Positions 54,480 through 64,000 of a stretch of 64,000 nucleotides of DNA are shown piece by piece. Numbering within the stretch: position 1 is the first letter of the stretch; every line of letters begins with the position of its first letter. The stretch is taken from contig NC_081552.1 of NCBI RefSeq assembly GCF_963082655.1, positions 191,282,075 through 191,346,074 on the forward strand, written 5' to 3'. The notes under the pieces were generated by a model. The model worked only from the letters and a program-made list of their open reading frames with translations. It had not been told where the DNA came from and made no database searches. The position numbers and the translations under genes were made by a program. This DNA is from Stomoxys calcitrans (Eukaryota > Arthropoda > Insecta > Diptera > Muscidae).

Positions 54480-55796
54480 GGCTCAACTCAAAATCGACCT
54501 TCTGGTTTTAAAGATAAAATCCGTCTATCGAGTGGTATCTTTATATGGGAGCTATATCCAAATCTGAATAGTTTTGGCCAAATTTATCAGCGACCCTCAG
54601 ATGGGTTGTAGTACATTCGGTACCAAATTTGATGCAAATTATTTGCAAATCATTCTCACCACGTCTCACAGTGAGATGGGAAAAAACTGAGTGGAAATAA
54701 GTCTGCAATTTTTGAACGGATAAAAATATCATGAAGCATTAACCAGCTGTTTAACAAAATTTCAGGACCCTAGAAGCCCCGGGGGCCAATTGGTGGGCCT
54801 TCAAAGTTGGTCACCTCGGCCCTACAAAATTTTGACGGGGCTGCCGAAAACGCATTTCTGGTTCGATTTCCAAAATGAAAAAAATCTGCCATCAATGATC
54901 TCGTTTCAAAGGAGAAACAAAATAAAATTTGTAAAATTTTAACAAGTAAGGAGAAGGCTAAAGTCGGGTGAAGCCGATCATTTGATACTCTACACCACAT
55001 TGGATATGCAGGCTAAGTCGTCGAATTCAAATTAATGGTTTAGCAAAGGCCTTCAAAGTGAAAATCGGGAGCTACATCTAAAGCTGAATAAATTTCCATG
55101 AAATTCATCAATCATCAGAAGAGTTATAAGCGAAACGTTCGTGACAAATTTTGTAAAGATCTGTTCACAAATTACTAAATTCTTGAGTATTATTGAAAAT
55201 CGGACGAAAATATATATGGGAGCTATATCAAAATCTGAACCGATTTCTATTAAAATCAATAGCAATACCGGCAGTCATAAGGGAATCCTGTGTGCCAATG
55301 TTCATGTGAATCGGTTAACAAATGACCAAATTATTGCAATACTAGTCCAAATCGGACGACATATATATGGGAGCTATATCTAAATCTGGGCCGATTTCTA
55401 TCTAATTCACCTATAATGTCGAGACTTATAACAAAACCTTTTGTGCAAAATTTCGTGCGAATCGGTTTACAAATGACGATATAATTGCTATTTTAGTCCA
55501 AATCGGACGAACATATATAAGGGAGAAATATCCAAATCTGAACCGAGTTTTTCCAATTTCAATAGGCTTCGTCTTTAGGCCCAAGAAAAAGCTTGTGAAA
55601 AATTTGAATTTGGTACACAAATAGATAGACGGACGGACGGACAGACAGACAGATGGATGGATAGACAGACAATCGAATCAGAAAGTTATTCCGAATGGAT
55701 CCAAATACCGGTATATCAACGGGTTCATCTCTCCTTCTTTTGGGTGTTACAAACAAATTAAATACGTTATGATACCCTGTACCATAACAGCTAGAA
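54480..55796 (-). mobile_element. Divergent DINE-like subfamily
   Basis: A partial unit at 54530-54660, a foreign-looking 200-bp patch (54745-54940), then an apparently complete element from AACAAGTAAGGAGAAGGCTAAAG (54943) with GTCGGGTGAAGCCGA in place of the usual hairpin. Three units with AATCGGACGAACATATATATGGGAGC follow. It ends with GACGGACGGACGGACAGACAGAC (55629) and GATACCCTGTACCATAAC. The unit sequence differs from all other copies. Confidence 0.68.
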
Positions 55797-57472
55797 ACAA
55801 GTAAAAAAGCCGGACCGAACTTTGGATACCAACCACCTCGGGTATATATGTAAACCACCTGTCGTCATACTCCGTTGAAAAATGTATAATATAGCCCCCA
55901 TAGCAGCTATACCGAAAAATGGACCGATTTTGACCAAATTGGAAACGGACATTGAGTGGTCTAATAAGTACAAGTCATTGTTCAATTTTGTAGAACAAAA
56001 TATTGGTCTTTTTGGTAGCCATATCCAAATATGGACCGATCTGAACCATATACGATACGAATGTGTCAAATTTCACCGAAATTGGATTATAAATATGCTT
56101 TTTATGGGGTCAAAACTTTAAATCGCGAAATCGGTCTATATGGCAGCTATATCCAAATCTAGACCGATCTGGGCCAACTTGCAGAAAGATGTCGAAGAGC
56201 CCAACGCAACTCACTGTCCCAAATTTCGGCGAAATCGGACTATAAATGTGCCTTTTATGGGTACCTCAAATCAAGAGATCGGTGTATATGGCAGCTATAT
56301 CCAAATCTGAACCGATCTGAGCCATATTAGTGAAGAATGTTAAAGGACCTAACGCAAATCACTGTTCCAAATTTCGGCGAAATTAGACAATAAATGCGCC
56401 TTTTATAGGCCCAAAACCTAAAACAGAGTGATCGGTCTATATGGCAGCTATATCCAAATCTGGATCGATCTGTGCCAAATTAAAGACGAATGTTGAAGGT
56501 CCTGAAACAACTCACTGTCCCAAATTTCGGCGAAGTCGGACAATAAATGCGGCCCAAAACCTTAAATCGAGGGATCGGTCTATATAGCAGCTATATTGAA
56601 ATCTGGACCGATCTGGGTCAAATTGCAGAAAGTTGTCGAAGAGCCTAACGCAACTCACTGTCCCAAATTTCGGTGAAATCGGACAATAACAGCGCCTTTT
56701 ATGTGTACAATACCTTAAATCGAGAGATCGGTGTATATGGCAGCTGTATCCAAATCTGGACCGGTCTGTGCCAAATTAAAGACGAATGTTGAAATGCCTA
56801 AAACAACTCACTATTCCAAATTTCGGCGAAATCGGACAATAAACGCGCCTTTTATAGGCCCAAAATCTTAAATTGAGTGATCGGTCTATATGGCAGTTTT
56901 ATCCAAATCTGGGTCAAATTGAACAAGGGTATCGAAGGGCCTAACAGAACTCACTGTCCCAAATTTCGGCAAAATCGGACAATAAATGCGTCTTTTATGG
57001 GCCCAAGACCTTAAATCGAGAAATCGGTCTATATGGCAGCTATATCCAAATCTGGACTGATCTGGGCCAAATTAAAGAAGAAAATTGACTGGGCTAACAC
57101 AACTCAATGTCCCAAATTTCAGCAAAATCGAATAATAAATGTGGCTTTTATAGGCCTAAGACCTTAAATTGGCGGATCGGTCTATATGGGGGCTATATCA
57201 AGATATAGTCCAATATAGCCTATCTTCGAACTGAAACTGTTTATGGACAAAAAAAAAAACAATCTGTGCAAAGTTTCAGCTCAATATCTCTATTTTTAAA
57301 GACTGTAGCTTGATTGCAACAGATAGACGGACGGCCATGGCTAGATCGTCTTTGATTTTTACGCTGATCAAGAATATATATGCTTTATAGGGTCGGAAAT
57401 GGATATTTCGATGTGATGCAAACGGAATGACAAAATGAATATACCCCCATCCTTCGGTGGTGGGTACAAAAA
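55797..57472 (-). mobile_element. DINE-like element, same subfamily as the copy at 213
   Basis: Starts AACAAGTAAAAAAGCCGGACCGAACTTTGG, decayed hairpin. About nine ~150-bp units of the AGAGATCGGTCTATATGGCAGC / AACTCACTGTCCCAAATTTCGGCG type. It ends with AACAGATAGACGGACGG, ATATATGCTTTATAGGGTC and CCCATCCTTCGGTGGTGGGTAC. Confidence 0.77.
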
Positions 57473-57484
57473 CTTAAAAATAAA

Positions 57485-58497
57485 AATTCGGCAGAGCCAT
57501 TGGCAAAAGTTGGAGGTTTAGACCGTGTGTCATGCAATAGGCATATACTGTAGTTGTCAGACCTACAATGCTATATGGTGTTGTGGTCTGGTGGACGGCG
57601 CTTCAAATGTTCACCTACTGCTTAATACTTAACCGGATCCAAAGGATGGCTTGTTTGTGCATCACAGCCGCACTGAGGACAACACCATCTGATGCACTGA
57701 ATTAAATGCTGCATCGTATGCCTCTGGACATTGTGGCTAACCGAATTACAGCGACAACTGCCGTGAGGATAAGCGAGCTTTCTCATTGTTTATGGGGCGG
57801 CTACGGACACTATGTTATCCTTGATACAATATCCGATGTTCCAGACACTGTGGATTACACCCTACCTGAGCCGCTTTTTGATAACTATTTCCCTATTCCT
57901 GATAAAACCGATTGGAGCTACGATATCCCTGTTAACAGAAGTTTCATAGACTTCTACACGAATGGTTCCAAGCTAAACGACCAGGTGGGCTTGGAGTGTA
58001 CCCTAAAGATCTAGAACTGGTCATATCGAAAAGGTTATCCGACCACTGCAGTGTGAATCAAGCGGAGATCATAGCAATAAAGGAAGTGGTGGAATGGCTT
58101 AGGTATAATGTCATTACGACAATTGGAATAAATAAACAAAAACTGCCCTCGACTGTCGTAGATCCCCCAACCAGATGGCTGAACAGTTCAAAATTCACCT
58201 GTGCTGGGTGCCGGGCCACAGAGATATCCCAGGGAATTCCAAAGCGTACGAGCTTGCTAGACTGGGAACTACCTTACACAGGTATACTGGAATCCGTGGG
58301 TATGTCTCTAGCGACATGTAAGCTAAGTTTTCAGGACCAGTCCCGAAGGACAACGAATGATATATGGTCACAGAGAAGGGGCTGTGAGCATGCCAAAACT
58401 ACGTGTCCAAATCTAGACTTGAAGAGGTCTACCGCTTTGCTGTCACCGCCACTTTCAATTTGGCTAATTGTACCTGTAAAAACGACTTAATGTAGAT
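57485..58497 (+). pseudogene. L-B LINE: RT end and RNase H, copy 2
   Basis: AIGKSWRFRPCVMQ-like RT thumb, RPTMLYGVVVWWTA, LMLHRMPLDIVANRITATTA (frame 57706-58014), and RNase H with FYTNGSKLNDQVGLECTLK. The expected FYTDGS aspartate is Asn here and Tyr in the copy at 25.8-27.1 kb. Then VVDPPTRWLNSSKFTCAGCR, a frameshifted VPGHRDIPGNSKAYELARLG. The C-terminal finger is lost. Confidence 0.82.
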
Positions 58498-58514
58498 GTG
58501 TTTTAAATGCAATT

Positions 58515-59198
58515 TTTATACCCACTACTAAAGGATGGGAGTATGCTAATCTAGTCATACCGTTTGTAACACCTCGAGATATTCGTCTAAGACCCCGTCC
58601 TTTATATAAAATTCAATTTGTGTTTGTTTGTTTGAAGGTTTGTTGTTTGTTCCGCACAGACTCAAAAACAGCTGAACCGATTACCTTGAAATGTTCACAG
58701 TTTATGTAGGTCGGTCTGAAAGGGAACATAGACTATGTAATTTTTTGATATCGGGAGGGAGGCGTACCCTCCCCTTTACCCCAAACGTACTACCCAAAAA
58801 TACAAGTGGACCGATCGGAACTATATGGGATTCAAGTACGGCCCGAATCGGTCTATAATCTGATATAGCTCCCATATAAACGGATCTCCCAATTTGACTA
58901 CTTCAGTTCTTACAGGCCGCAATTTTTGTCCGATTTGGCTGAAATTGAGCATGTAGTGTTCCATTATGACTTCCGACAACTGTGCCAAGTACGGCCGAAA
59001 TCAGTCTATAACCTGGTATAGCTTCCATGTAAACCGGTCCCTCGTTCAACCTTGTTCGGTTCCTAGAAGCTTTAAGTTTTGCTGGTTGGACAGAAGTTTG
59101 GTATGTAGAATAAAAAATTCTGTATACATTTTAATCAGCATCCATGGTGGTGGGTTCCCAAGATTGGGCCTGGCCGAACTTAACACGCTTTTATTTGT
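58515..59198 (+). mobile_element. DINE-like element carrying a foreign insert
   Basis: TATACCCACTACTAAAGGATGGG, ACCTCGAGATATTCGTC, then 58605-58805 of unrelated sequence, then GTACGGCCCGAATCGGTC, two units, and the end GATTGGGCCTGGCCGAACTTAAC, ACGCTTTTATTTGTTC. The GTCY block is absent, apparently replaced by the insert. Confidence 0.68.
58605..58805 (+). mobile_element. TGTTTGTTTG repeat insert of unknown class
   Basis: ATAAAATTCAATTTGTG, TTTGTTTGTTTGAAGG, CACAGACTCAAAAACAGCTG, AACCGATTACCTTGAAATG, GAGGGAGGCGTACCCTCCCC. It resembles a repeat I have seen in other arthropod genomes, but I cannot name it. Boundaries are judged from where DINE-like similarity stops. Confidence 0.5.
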
Positions 59199-59250
59199 TC
59201 GAGGTTACTTTGTAGTATGTCCATGGGGCGGATTGATATCCTTTTTTCAC
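59199..59250 (+). mobile_element. L-A 3' UTR remnant
   Basis: TTCGAGGTTACTTTGTAGTATG joined directly to TCCATGGGGCGGATTGATATCC. The middle of the 3' UTR and the tail are missing. Confidence 0.65.
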
Positions 59251-59267
59251 GCTGGGATTTAAACCCA

Positions 59268-60315
59268 GCCGTGTCCGTCCGTCTGTCTGTCGAAAGCACG
59301 CCAACTTCCGAAGGAGTGAAGCTAGGCGCTTGAAATTTTGCACAAATACTTTTTATTAGTGTATGTCGGTTGGGATTGTAAATGGACCAAATCGGTCCAT
59401 GTCTTGATATAGCTGCCATGTAAACCGATTTTGGGCCTTGACTTCTTGAGCCTCTGGAGGGCGAAATTCTTGTCCGATTTGATTTGAAATTTTGCACGTG
59501 GTGTTTTAGCATTACTTCCAACAACTGTGGTAAGTATGGTTCAAATCGGTTCATAGCCTGATATAGCTGCCATATAAACCGATCTTGGGTCTTGACTTGT
59601 GGAGTCTCTAGAGGGCGCAATTCGTATCCAATTTGGCTGTAATTTTGCACGTGGTGTTTTTGTGTCACTTCCAACCATTGTGCCAAATACGGTTTAAATC
59701 GGATTATAACCTTGTATAGCTGCCATATACACCGATCTAGGATCTTGACTTCTTGAGCCTCTAGAGGGCGCAATTCTTATCCGATTTGGCTGTAATTTTG
59801 CATGAGATGTTTTGCTACGACTTTCAACAACTGCGCTAAGTATGGCGCAAATCAATACATAATCGGATATGGCTGCCACATAAACCCATCTGGGATCTTG
59901 ACTTCTTGAGCCTCTATAGGGCGCAGTTATTATCCAATTTGGCTGAGATTTTGAACATCGGCTTCTCCCATGACCTTCAACATACATGTTAAATATGGTC
60001 TGAATCGATCTATAGCTTGACACAGCTCCCATATAAACCGATCTACGGATTTTGCTTCTTCAGACCCTACAAGGTGCTGTTCTTATCCGAATGGACTGAA
60101 ATATTACACAATGACTTCTGCAATGTTCAGCATTCATTTATGGTCCGAATCGGACTATAACTTGATATAGCTTCAGTAGCATAACAGTCCTTGTTCAGTA
60201 TTCTTTGTTTGCCTATAAAGAGATACCGCGCAAAGAACTCGACAAATGGTATCCATGGTGGAGGGTGTTTAAGATTCGGCCCGGCCGAACTTAGCGCGCT
60301 TTTACTTGTTTTTAC
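59268..60315 (+). mobile_element. DINE-like element, left-truncated, hairpin end present
   Basis: Begins at AGCCGTGTCCGTCCGTCTGTCTGTCG, six units of the GCCATATAAACCGATC / CTCTAGAGGGCGC type, ending GGTGGAGGGTGTTTAAG, hairpin TTCGGCCCGGCCGAA (60275-60289) and CTTAGCGCGCTTTTACTTGTT. The 197-codon minus frame at 59180-59773 translates repeat units. Confidence 0.75.
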
Positions 60316-61018
60316 TTTTGGATGGTAAATTTGTTACAAAGTTAAAAAACACCTATTTTTATCCGAATTTAAAAATTTTACATTTCTTATTTTCAACATG
60401 ACTAGCACAATATTTCAAATTGTTGTTCTCATTGCCTATAAATCATCCTGAATACTGTCATTGCCAATAATTAAATGTTTAATGTCGGAGCTTTAAAAAT
60501 ATCATGGCGCAATATGCGTTTTGACATTTCGATGCATTTTAGACACGCATCTCACGCGCTATCACAACGACAAAAGAAACCGCAGTACATGTCGCCTCCT
60601 TTCCCTTCCTTCAGAGGATATTCATATTTGGGGTACAAGCGTATGGCGCTGAGTGAAAGATAATAATTCATTAATTCATTTAACGGTCACATCAAGGCAA
60701 AATATTAATAAACGACATGCAAGTCAGACATTTATTAAAACTTATTTTTTCCTTTTTGCCTTTTGCTTTTGCTTTTGGGAAATGCAAAAATCTTTTCTCA
60801 CGCAACATGCATCAGTTATGCAGTGCAGCAACAATCACGTGTAGAAAAAGTGAAAAAAAAAGTTATTTCTACCTACGCTTACGAGGTACGACCGAAAGCA
60901 TAATCATCTGTTGAGCATGGGGAAGTTTAAATTATTTTCATGATGCCATCGATCCATGTTGGGGACCAAAATAAATGGAATGAAGAATGGATTCGCTAAA
61001 TTTATCTAAAATAAAATT
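60316..61018. other. Unique non-coding stretch
   Basis: AT-rich, no recognised element or exon. Confidence 0.5.
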
Positions 61019-61245
61019 TAAAGCAAGTAAAAACGTGCTAAATTCGGCCGGATCGAATCTTGGAAACCCATCACCATGGATTCTATTAGAATTGTACAAA
61101 AATTAATTTAGTTGAAGGGCACAAGTGTACGGTACGTAAAAAATTTTTGCCAAATCAGACAAAATATTGTAGTCCTTGGGGCCGTAGAAGATTTCAAGAA
61201 TTTGATTTATATGGAAGCTATAGTCGAGCAGGGCCCGCTCCGCTG
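61019..61245 (-). mobile_element. DINE-like hairpin-end fragment
   Basis: AAGCAAGTAAAAACGTGCTAAATTCGGCCGGATCGAATC, CACCATGGATTC, then one partial unit. Truncated at about 61240. Confidence 0.62.
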
Positions 61246-61313
61246 CGCCTTCTTTAACTCTCTAATATCTTTTTAGGGTGGGGACACTTCGCCCTGAATG
61301 TGGATATCGCATT

Positions 61314-61390
61314 CGTGCCACTGTAGCCTATGTCCGCCCATCATGTTCAACGCCTGGGTTCAAATCCCGGCGAAAACATTGGACAAAATT
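61314..61390 (+). mobile_element. tRNA-derived SINE, head part (interrupted)
   Basis: GTGCCACTGTAGCCTATGTCC, then CAACGCCTGGGTTCAAATCCCGGCG (B-box) and AAAACATTGGACAAAATT. The A-box part is shortened by a deletion. It continues at 62564 after a DINE-like insertion. Confidence 0.75.
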
Positions 61391-62563
61391 TAACAAGTAA
61401 AAGCGTGCTAAGTTCGGCCGGGCCGAATCTTATATACCCTCCACCATGGATCGCATTTGTCGAGAACTTTCCCGGCATCTCTTCTTAGACAAAAAAAAAG
61501 GATTTAAGAAAAGATTTGCTCCGCTATTAGAGCGATATCAAGATATGGTCCGGTTTGAACCACAATTAAATTATGTTCTGGAGACCTGTGTAAAATGTCA
61601 GCCAATTCGAATAAGAATTGCGCCCTTTGGGGGCTAAAGAACTAAAATAGAGAGATCGATTTATATGGGAGCTGTATCGGGCTATAGACCAATTCAGACC
61701 ATAATAAACACGTATGTTAATGGTCATGAGAGAATCCGTCGTACAAAATTTCAGGCAAATCGGATAATAATTGCGATCTCTAGAGGCTCAAGAAGTCAAG
61801 ATCCGAGATCGGTTTATATGGCAGCTATATCAGGTTACGAACCGATTTGAACCTTATTTGATACAGTTGTTGAAAGTAAGAATAAAATACGTCTTGCAAA
61901 ATTTCAGCCAAATCGGATAGGAATTGCGCCCTCTATAAGCTCAAGAAGTCAAGTCACCCGATCTGTTTATATGACAGCTATATCAGGTTATGGACCGATT
62001 TGAACCATACTTGGCACAGTTGTTGGATATCATAACAAAACACGTCGTGCAAAATTTCATCTCAATCGGATAAGAATTGCGCACTTTAGAGGCTCAAGAA
62101 GTCAAGACCCAAGATCGATTTATATGACAGCTATATCAGGTTATGAATCGATTTGAACCATACTTCACACAGTTATTGGATATCAACACAAAACACCTCA
62201 TGCAAAATTTTAGCCAAATCGGATAAGAATTGCGCAATCTAGAGACTCCAGAAGTCAAACCCAAAATCGGTTTATATGGCAGCTATATCAAAACATGGAC
62301 CGATATGGCCCATTTACAATACCAACAGACCTACACTAATAAGATGTATTTGTGCAAAATTTCAAGCGGCTAGCTTTACTCCTTCGGAAGTTACCGTGCT
62401 TTCGACAGACAGACGGACGGACGGACATGGCTACATCGGCATAAAATCTCGCGACGATCAAGAATATATATACTTTGTGGGGTCTCAGACGAATATTTCG
62501 AGTAGTTACAAACAGAATGACGAAATTAGTATACCCCCCATCCTATGGTGGAGAGTATAAAAA
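61391..62563 (-). mobile_element. DINE-like element with both ends, inserted in a SINE
   Basis: Hairpin end TAACAAGTAAAAGCGTGCTAAG, TTCGGCCGGGCCGAA, then TATACCCTCCACCAT (61433-61447). The other end has ATGGTGGAGAGTATA (62545-62559), its reverse complement with one mismatch. Between them lie six units and GACAGACAGACGGACGG (62406). The SINE continues on both sides, so these are natural boundaries (about 1.17 kb). I see no target duplication, which fits Helitron-type insertion. Confidence 0.85.
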
Positions 62564-62775
62564 GGTGGTTATCCCATCTTAATGCTGGCGACATTTTGCA
62601 TACATGGTCATGTAAAAAATTGTCCCCAATGAGGTGTCGCATTGCTGCATGCCATTTGGACCCGGCTTTAAAAAAAGTCCGTTATCATTGAGTATAAACT
62701 TGAATCGGAAAGCTTTCATTGATGTGTGAGAAGTTTGCCCCTTCTCTGTTCCTGAACCCTCCCCCTTATCCTAAT
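62564..62775 (+). mobile_element. tRNA-derived SINE, body part (interrupted)
   Basis: GGTGGTTATCCCATCTTAATG, CTGGCGACATTTTG, GGTGTCGCATTGCTGCATGCC, TTATCATTGAGTATAAACTTG, GAGAAGTTTGCCCC. Follows the head at 61314-61390 with only about five bases lost at the insertion site. Confidence 0.75.
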
Positions 62776-62847
62776 TTTCAGAAATGCCAGATCTCGGAAA
62801 TGGGTGGTGCGATTTAAGCGAAATTTTGTGTGCTCTCATATCCAAAT

Positions 62848-63160
62848 TGCAAATTTTGCCCATGAACATTCCACTAAGGATCAGGGGCATACTTCTCACA
62901 TATCAATGAGTGCAGTCCGATTCAAGTTTTTAAGCTCAATGATAAGGGGCCTCCTTTTCATAGCCGAGTCCGAACGGCGTGCTGCAGTGTGACACCTCTT
63001 TCGAGAGAAGTTTTACATGGCATAGTACCTCACAAGTGTTGCCAGCATTAGGAGGGGAAAACCACCGTTGAAAATTTTTTCTGATGGTCTCGCCAGGATT
63101 CGAACCCAGGCGTTCAGCGTCATAGGCGGACATGCTAACCTCTGCGCTACGGTGGCTTCC
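62848..63160 (-). mobile_element. tRNA-derived SINE, full-headed
   Basis: On the minus strand: GCCACCGTAGCGCAGAGG, TTAGCATGTCCGCCTATGACG, GGGTTCGAATCCTGGCG, AACGGTGGTTTTCCCC, and ends GGGCAAAATTTGCAATTTGG. Near-identical in organisation to 40951-41268. Confidence 0.9.
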
Positions 63161-63164
63161 ATAT

Positions 63165-64000
63165 AGTACCCTAAAAATACTAATTTGGTATCCAAATTTC
63201 CGATGGGGTACCTAGGGGGGCTGCCCCAGCCTAAAACCAACCAAACATATATTTAGACTAATCACGACAATATGGGACTCAAATGAAAGATATTTAGGAT
63301 AAGAAAACGTATCTGATATCCAATTGTCGGACCAAGCGCTAGGGGGACCACCCCAAGCCCCAAAACACCCCTAAATCGGACATATTTACCTACCATTGCA
63401 ATATGGGACTCAAATGAAAGGTATTTGCGAGTAGAATACGAATCTGATATCCAAATGTGGGACCACGTTTTTGGGGGTCCACCCCTTCCTCAAAACACCC
63501 CCCAAGCAGGACTTATGTAGTGACCATGGGAATATGGGGCTTAAATAAGAGGTATTTGAAGGCAGAATACGAATCTGATATCCAAATTTGGGACCAAGTG
63601 TTTGGGGGGCCGTCTCTCACCAAAAACATCCCCCAAAGGGGACAAATCGGGCATATTTACCGACCATGTCAATGTGGAGTTTAAATGAAAGGTATTGGGG
63701 GGTAGAGCAAGAATTGATACCCATTTTCGGGACCAATTTTCCTGGGTGCTACCTCTTTTCCCAAAATACCCCACAAACAGCAATTTTTTAGTGACCATCG
63801 CAATATGGGGCTCAAATAAAGGTATTTGGGAGTAGAATACGAATTTGATATCCAAATGTAGGACCATGTATTTAGGGCATCATCTCTTCCCCAAAACACC
63901 CCCCAAAGGGTAAAAATTGTTCGACTATGCCAATATGTGACTCAAATGAAAGGTATTTGAGATTAAAAAACGAATTTGATAACCTATTTTGATAACCTAT
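63165..64000 (+). repeat. Tandem array of ~130-bp units (family T), opposite orientation
   Basis: Six units with CAATATGGGACTCAAATGAAAG, GTATTTG, GAATCTGATATCC, GGGACCA, CCCCAAAACACCCCC, ACATATTTACC. It is the reverse complement of the array at 24.0-25.1 kb and runs off the window end. Open frames on both strands follow the repeat. Confidence 0.82.

Noticed and set aside
59180..59773. 197-codon minus-strand open frame as a gene
   Set aside because: Repeated peptide from DINE-like units and the GTCY microsatellite, the same as in other arrays.
63100..63160. Functional tRNA gene on the minus strand
   Set aside because: The same head occurs in front of the same SINE body at 41.27 and 48.01 kb.

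Overview
This is eukaryotic nuclear DNA, almost certainly from a dipteran fly, and most likely a calyptrate (house-fly, stable-fly or blow-fly type). The evidence is AT-rich non-coding DNA, no bacterial gene architecture, and a dense layer of insect transposable elements: DINE-1/INE-1-like repeats with a (GTCY)n microsatellite, RTE-clade and R1/LOA-like LINEs, mariner-type MITEs and tRNA-derived SINEs. The species assignment is inference. I find no host protein-coding gene that I can defend. Every coding-like stretch I recognise is a transposon relic with stops, frameshifts or deletions.

Layout. 0-9.4 kb: DINE-like arrays, one carrying a mariner MITE and a nearly full-length RTE LINE, then an R1-like LINE tail. 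9.4-15.7 kb: a DINE-like element split by an internally deleted mariner-type transposase copy, a LINE RT split by a MITE, an RTE nested in an RTE 5' region, a MITE flanked by a 95-bp direct duplication, and a fourth MITE. 15.7-25.1 kb: a minus-strand LINE with ORF1 and endonuclease, SINEs, RTE copies, an inverted pair of LINE segments, and a ~130-bp tandem array. 25.1-34 kb: DINE-like elements, LINE family L-B, a second deleted transposase, and an RTE copy with an L-A insertion. 34.3-37.9 kb: LINE L-C. 39-46 kb: the most complete LINE (L-A), with 5' monomers, ORF1, ORF2 (endonuclease, RT, RNase H), two SINEs, a 101-bp CAA-tailed retroposon and a nested truncated L-A copy. 46-64 kb: more DINE-like elements, LINE and RTE fragments, SINEs, and a second copy of the ~130-bp tandem array.

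How the parts relate. L-A ends in (CCTAA)n. The same tail closes an unrelated-looking tRNA-derived SINE at 42.65-42.81 kb, so that SINE probably uses the L-A enzyme for insertion. Several insertions have target-site duplications (TSDs) that can be read directly, giving exact ends and an order of events. The four MITEs look young and share length and ends, but no intact transposase is present here. Both mariner-type transposase relics appear to carry the same central deletion, as expected of a deletion derivative mobilised in trans.

Conventions. 'DINE-like' copies are given the strand on which GTCC/GTCT repeats are read. L-A, L-B, L-C and L-D are local names for LINE families in this window, not database names. 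Unique stretches of about 0.7-1.2 kb (6.04-7.25, 13.56-14.79, 19.4-20.39, 29.84-30.75, 37.9-39.0, 48.35-49.36, 53.33-54.38 and 60.31-61.02 kb) could be intron or intergenic DNA of a host locus. I see no exon in them.
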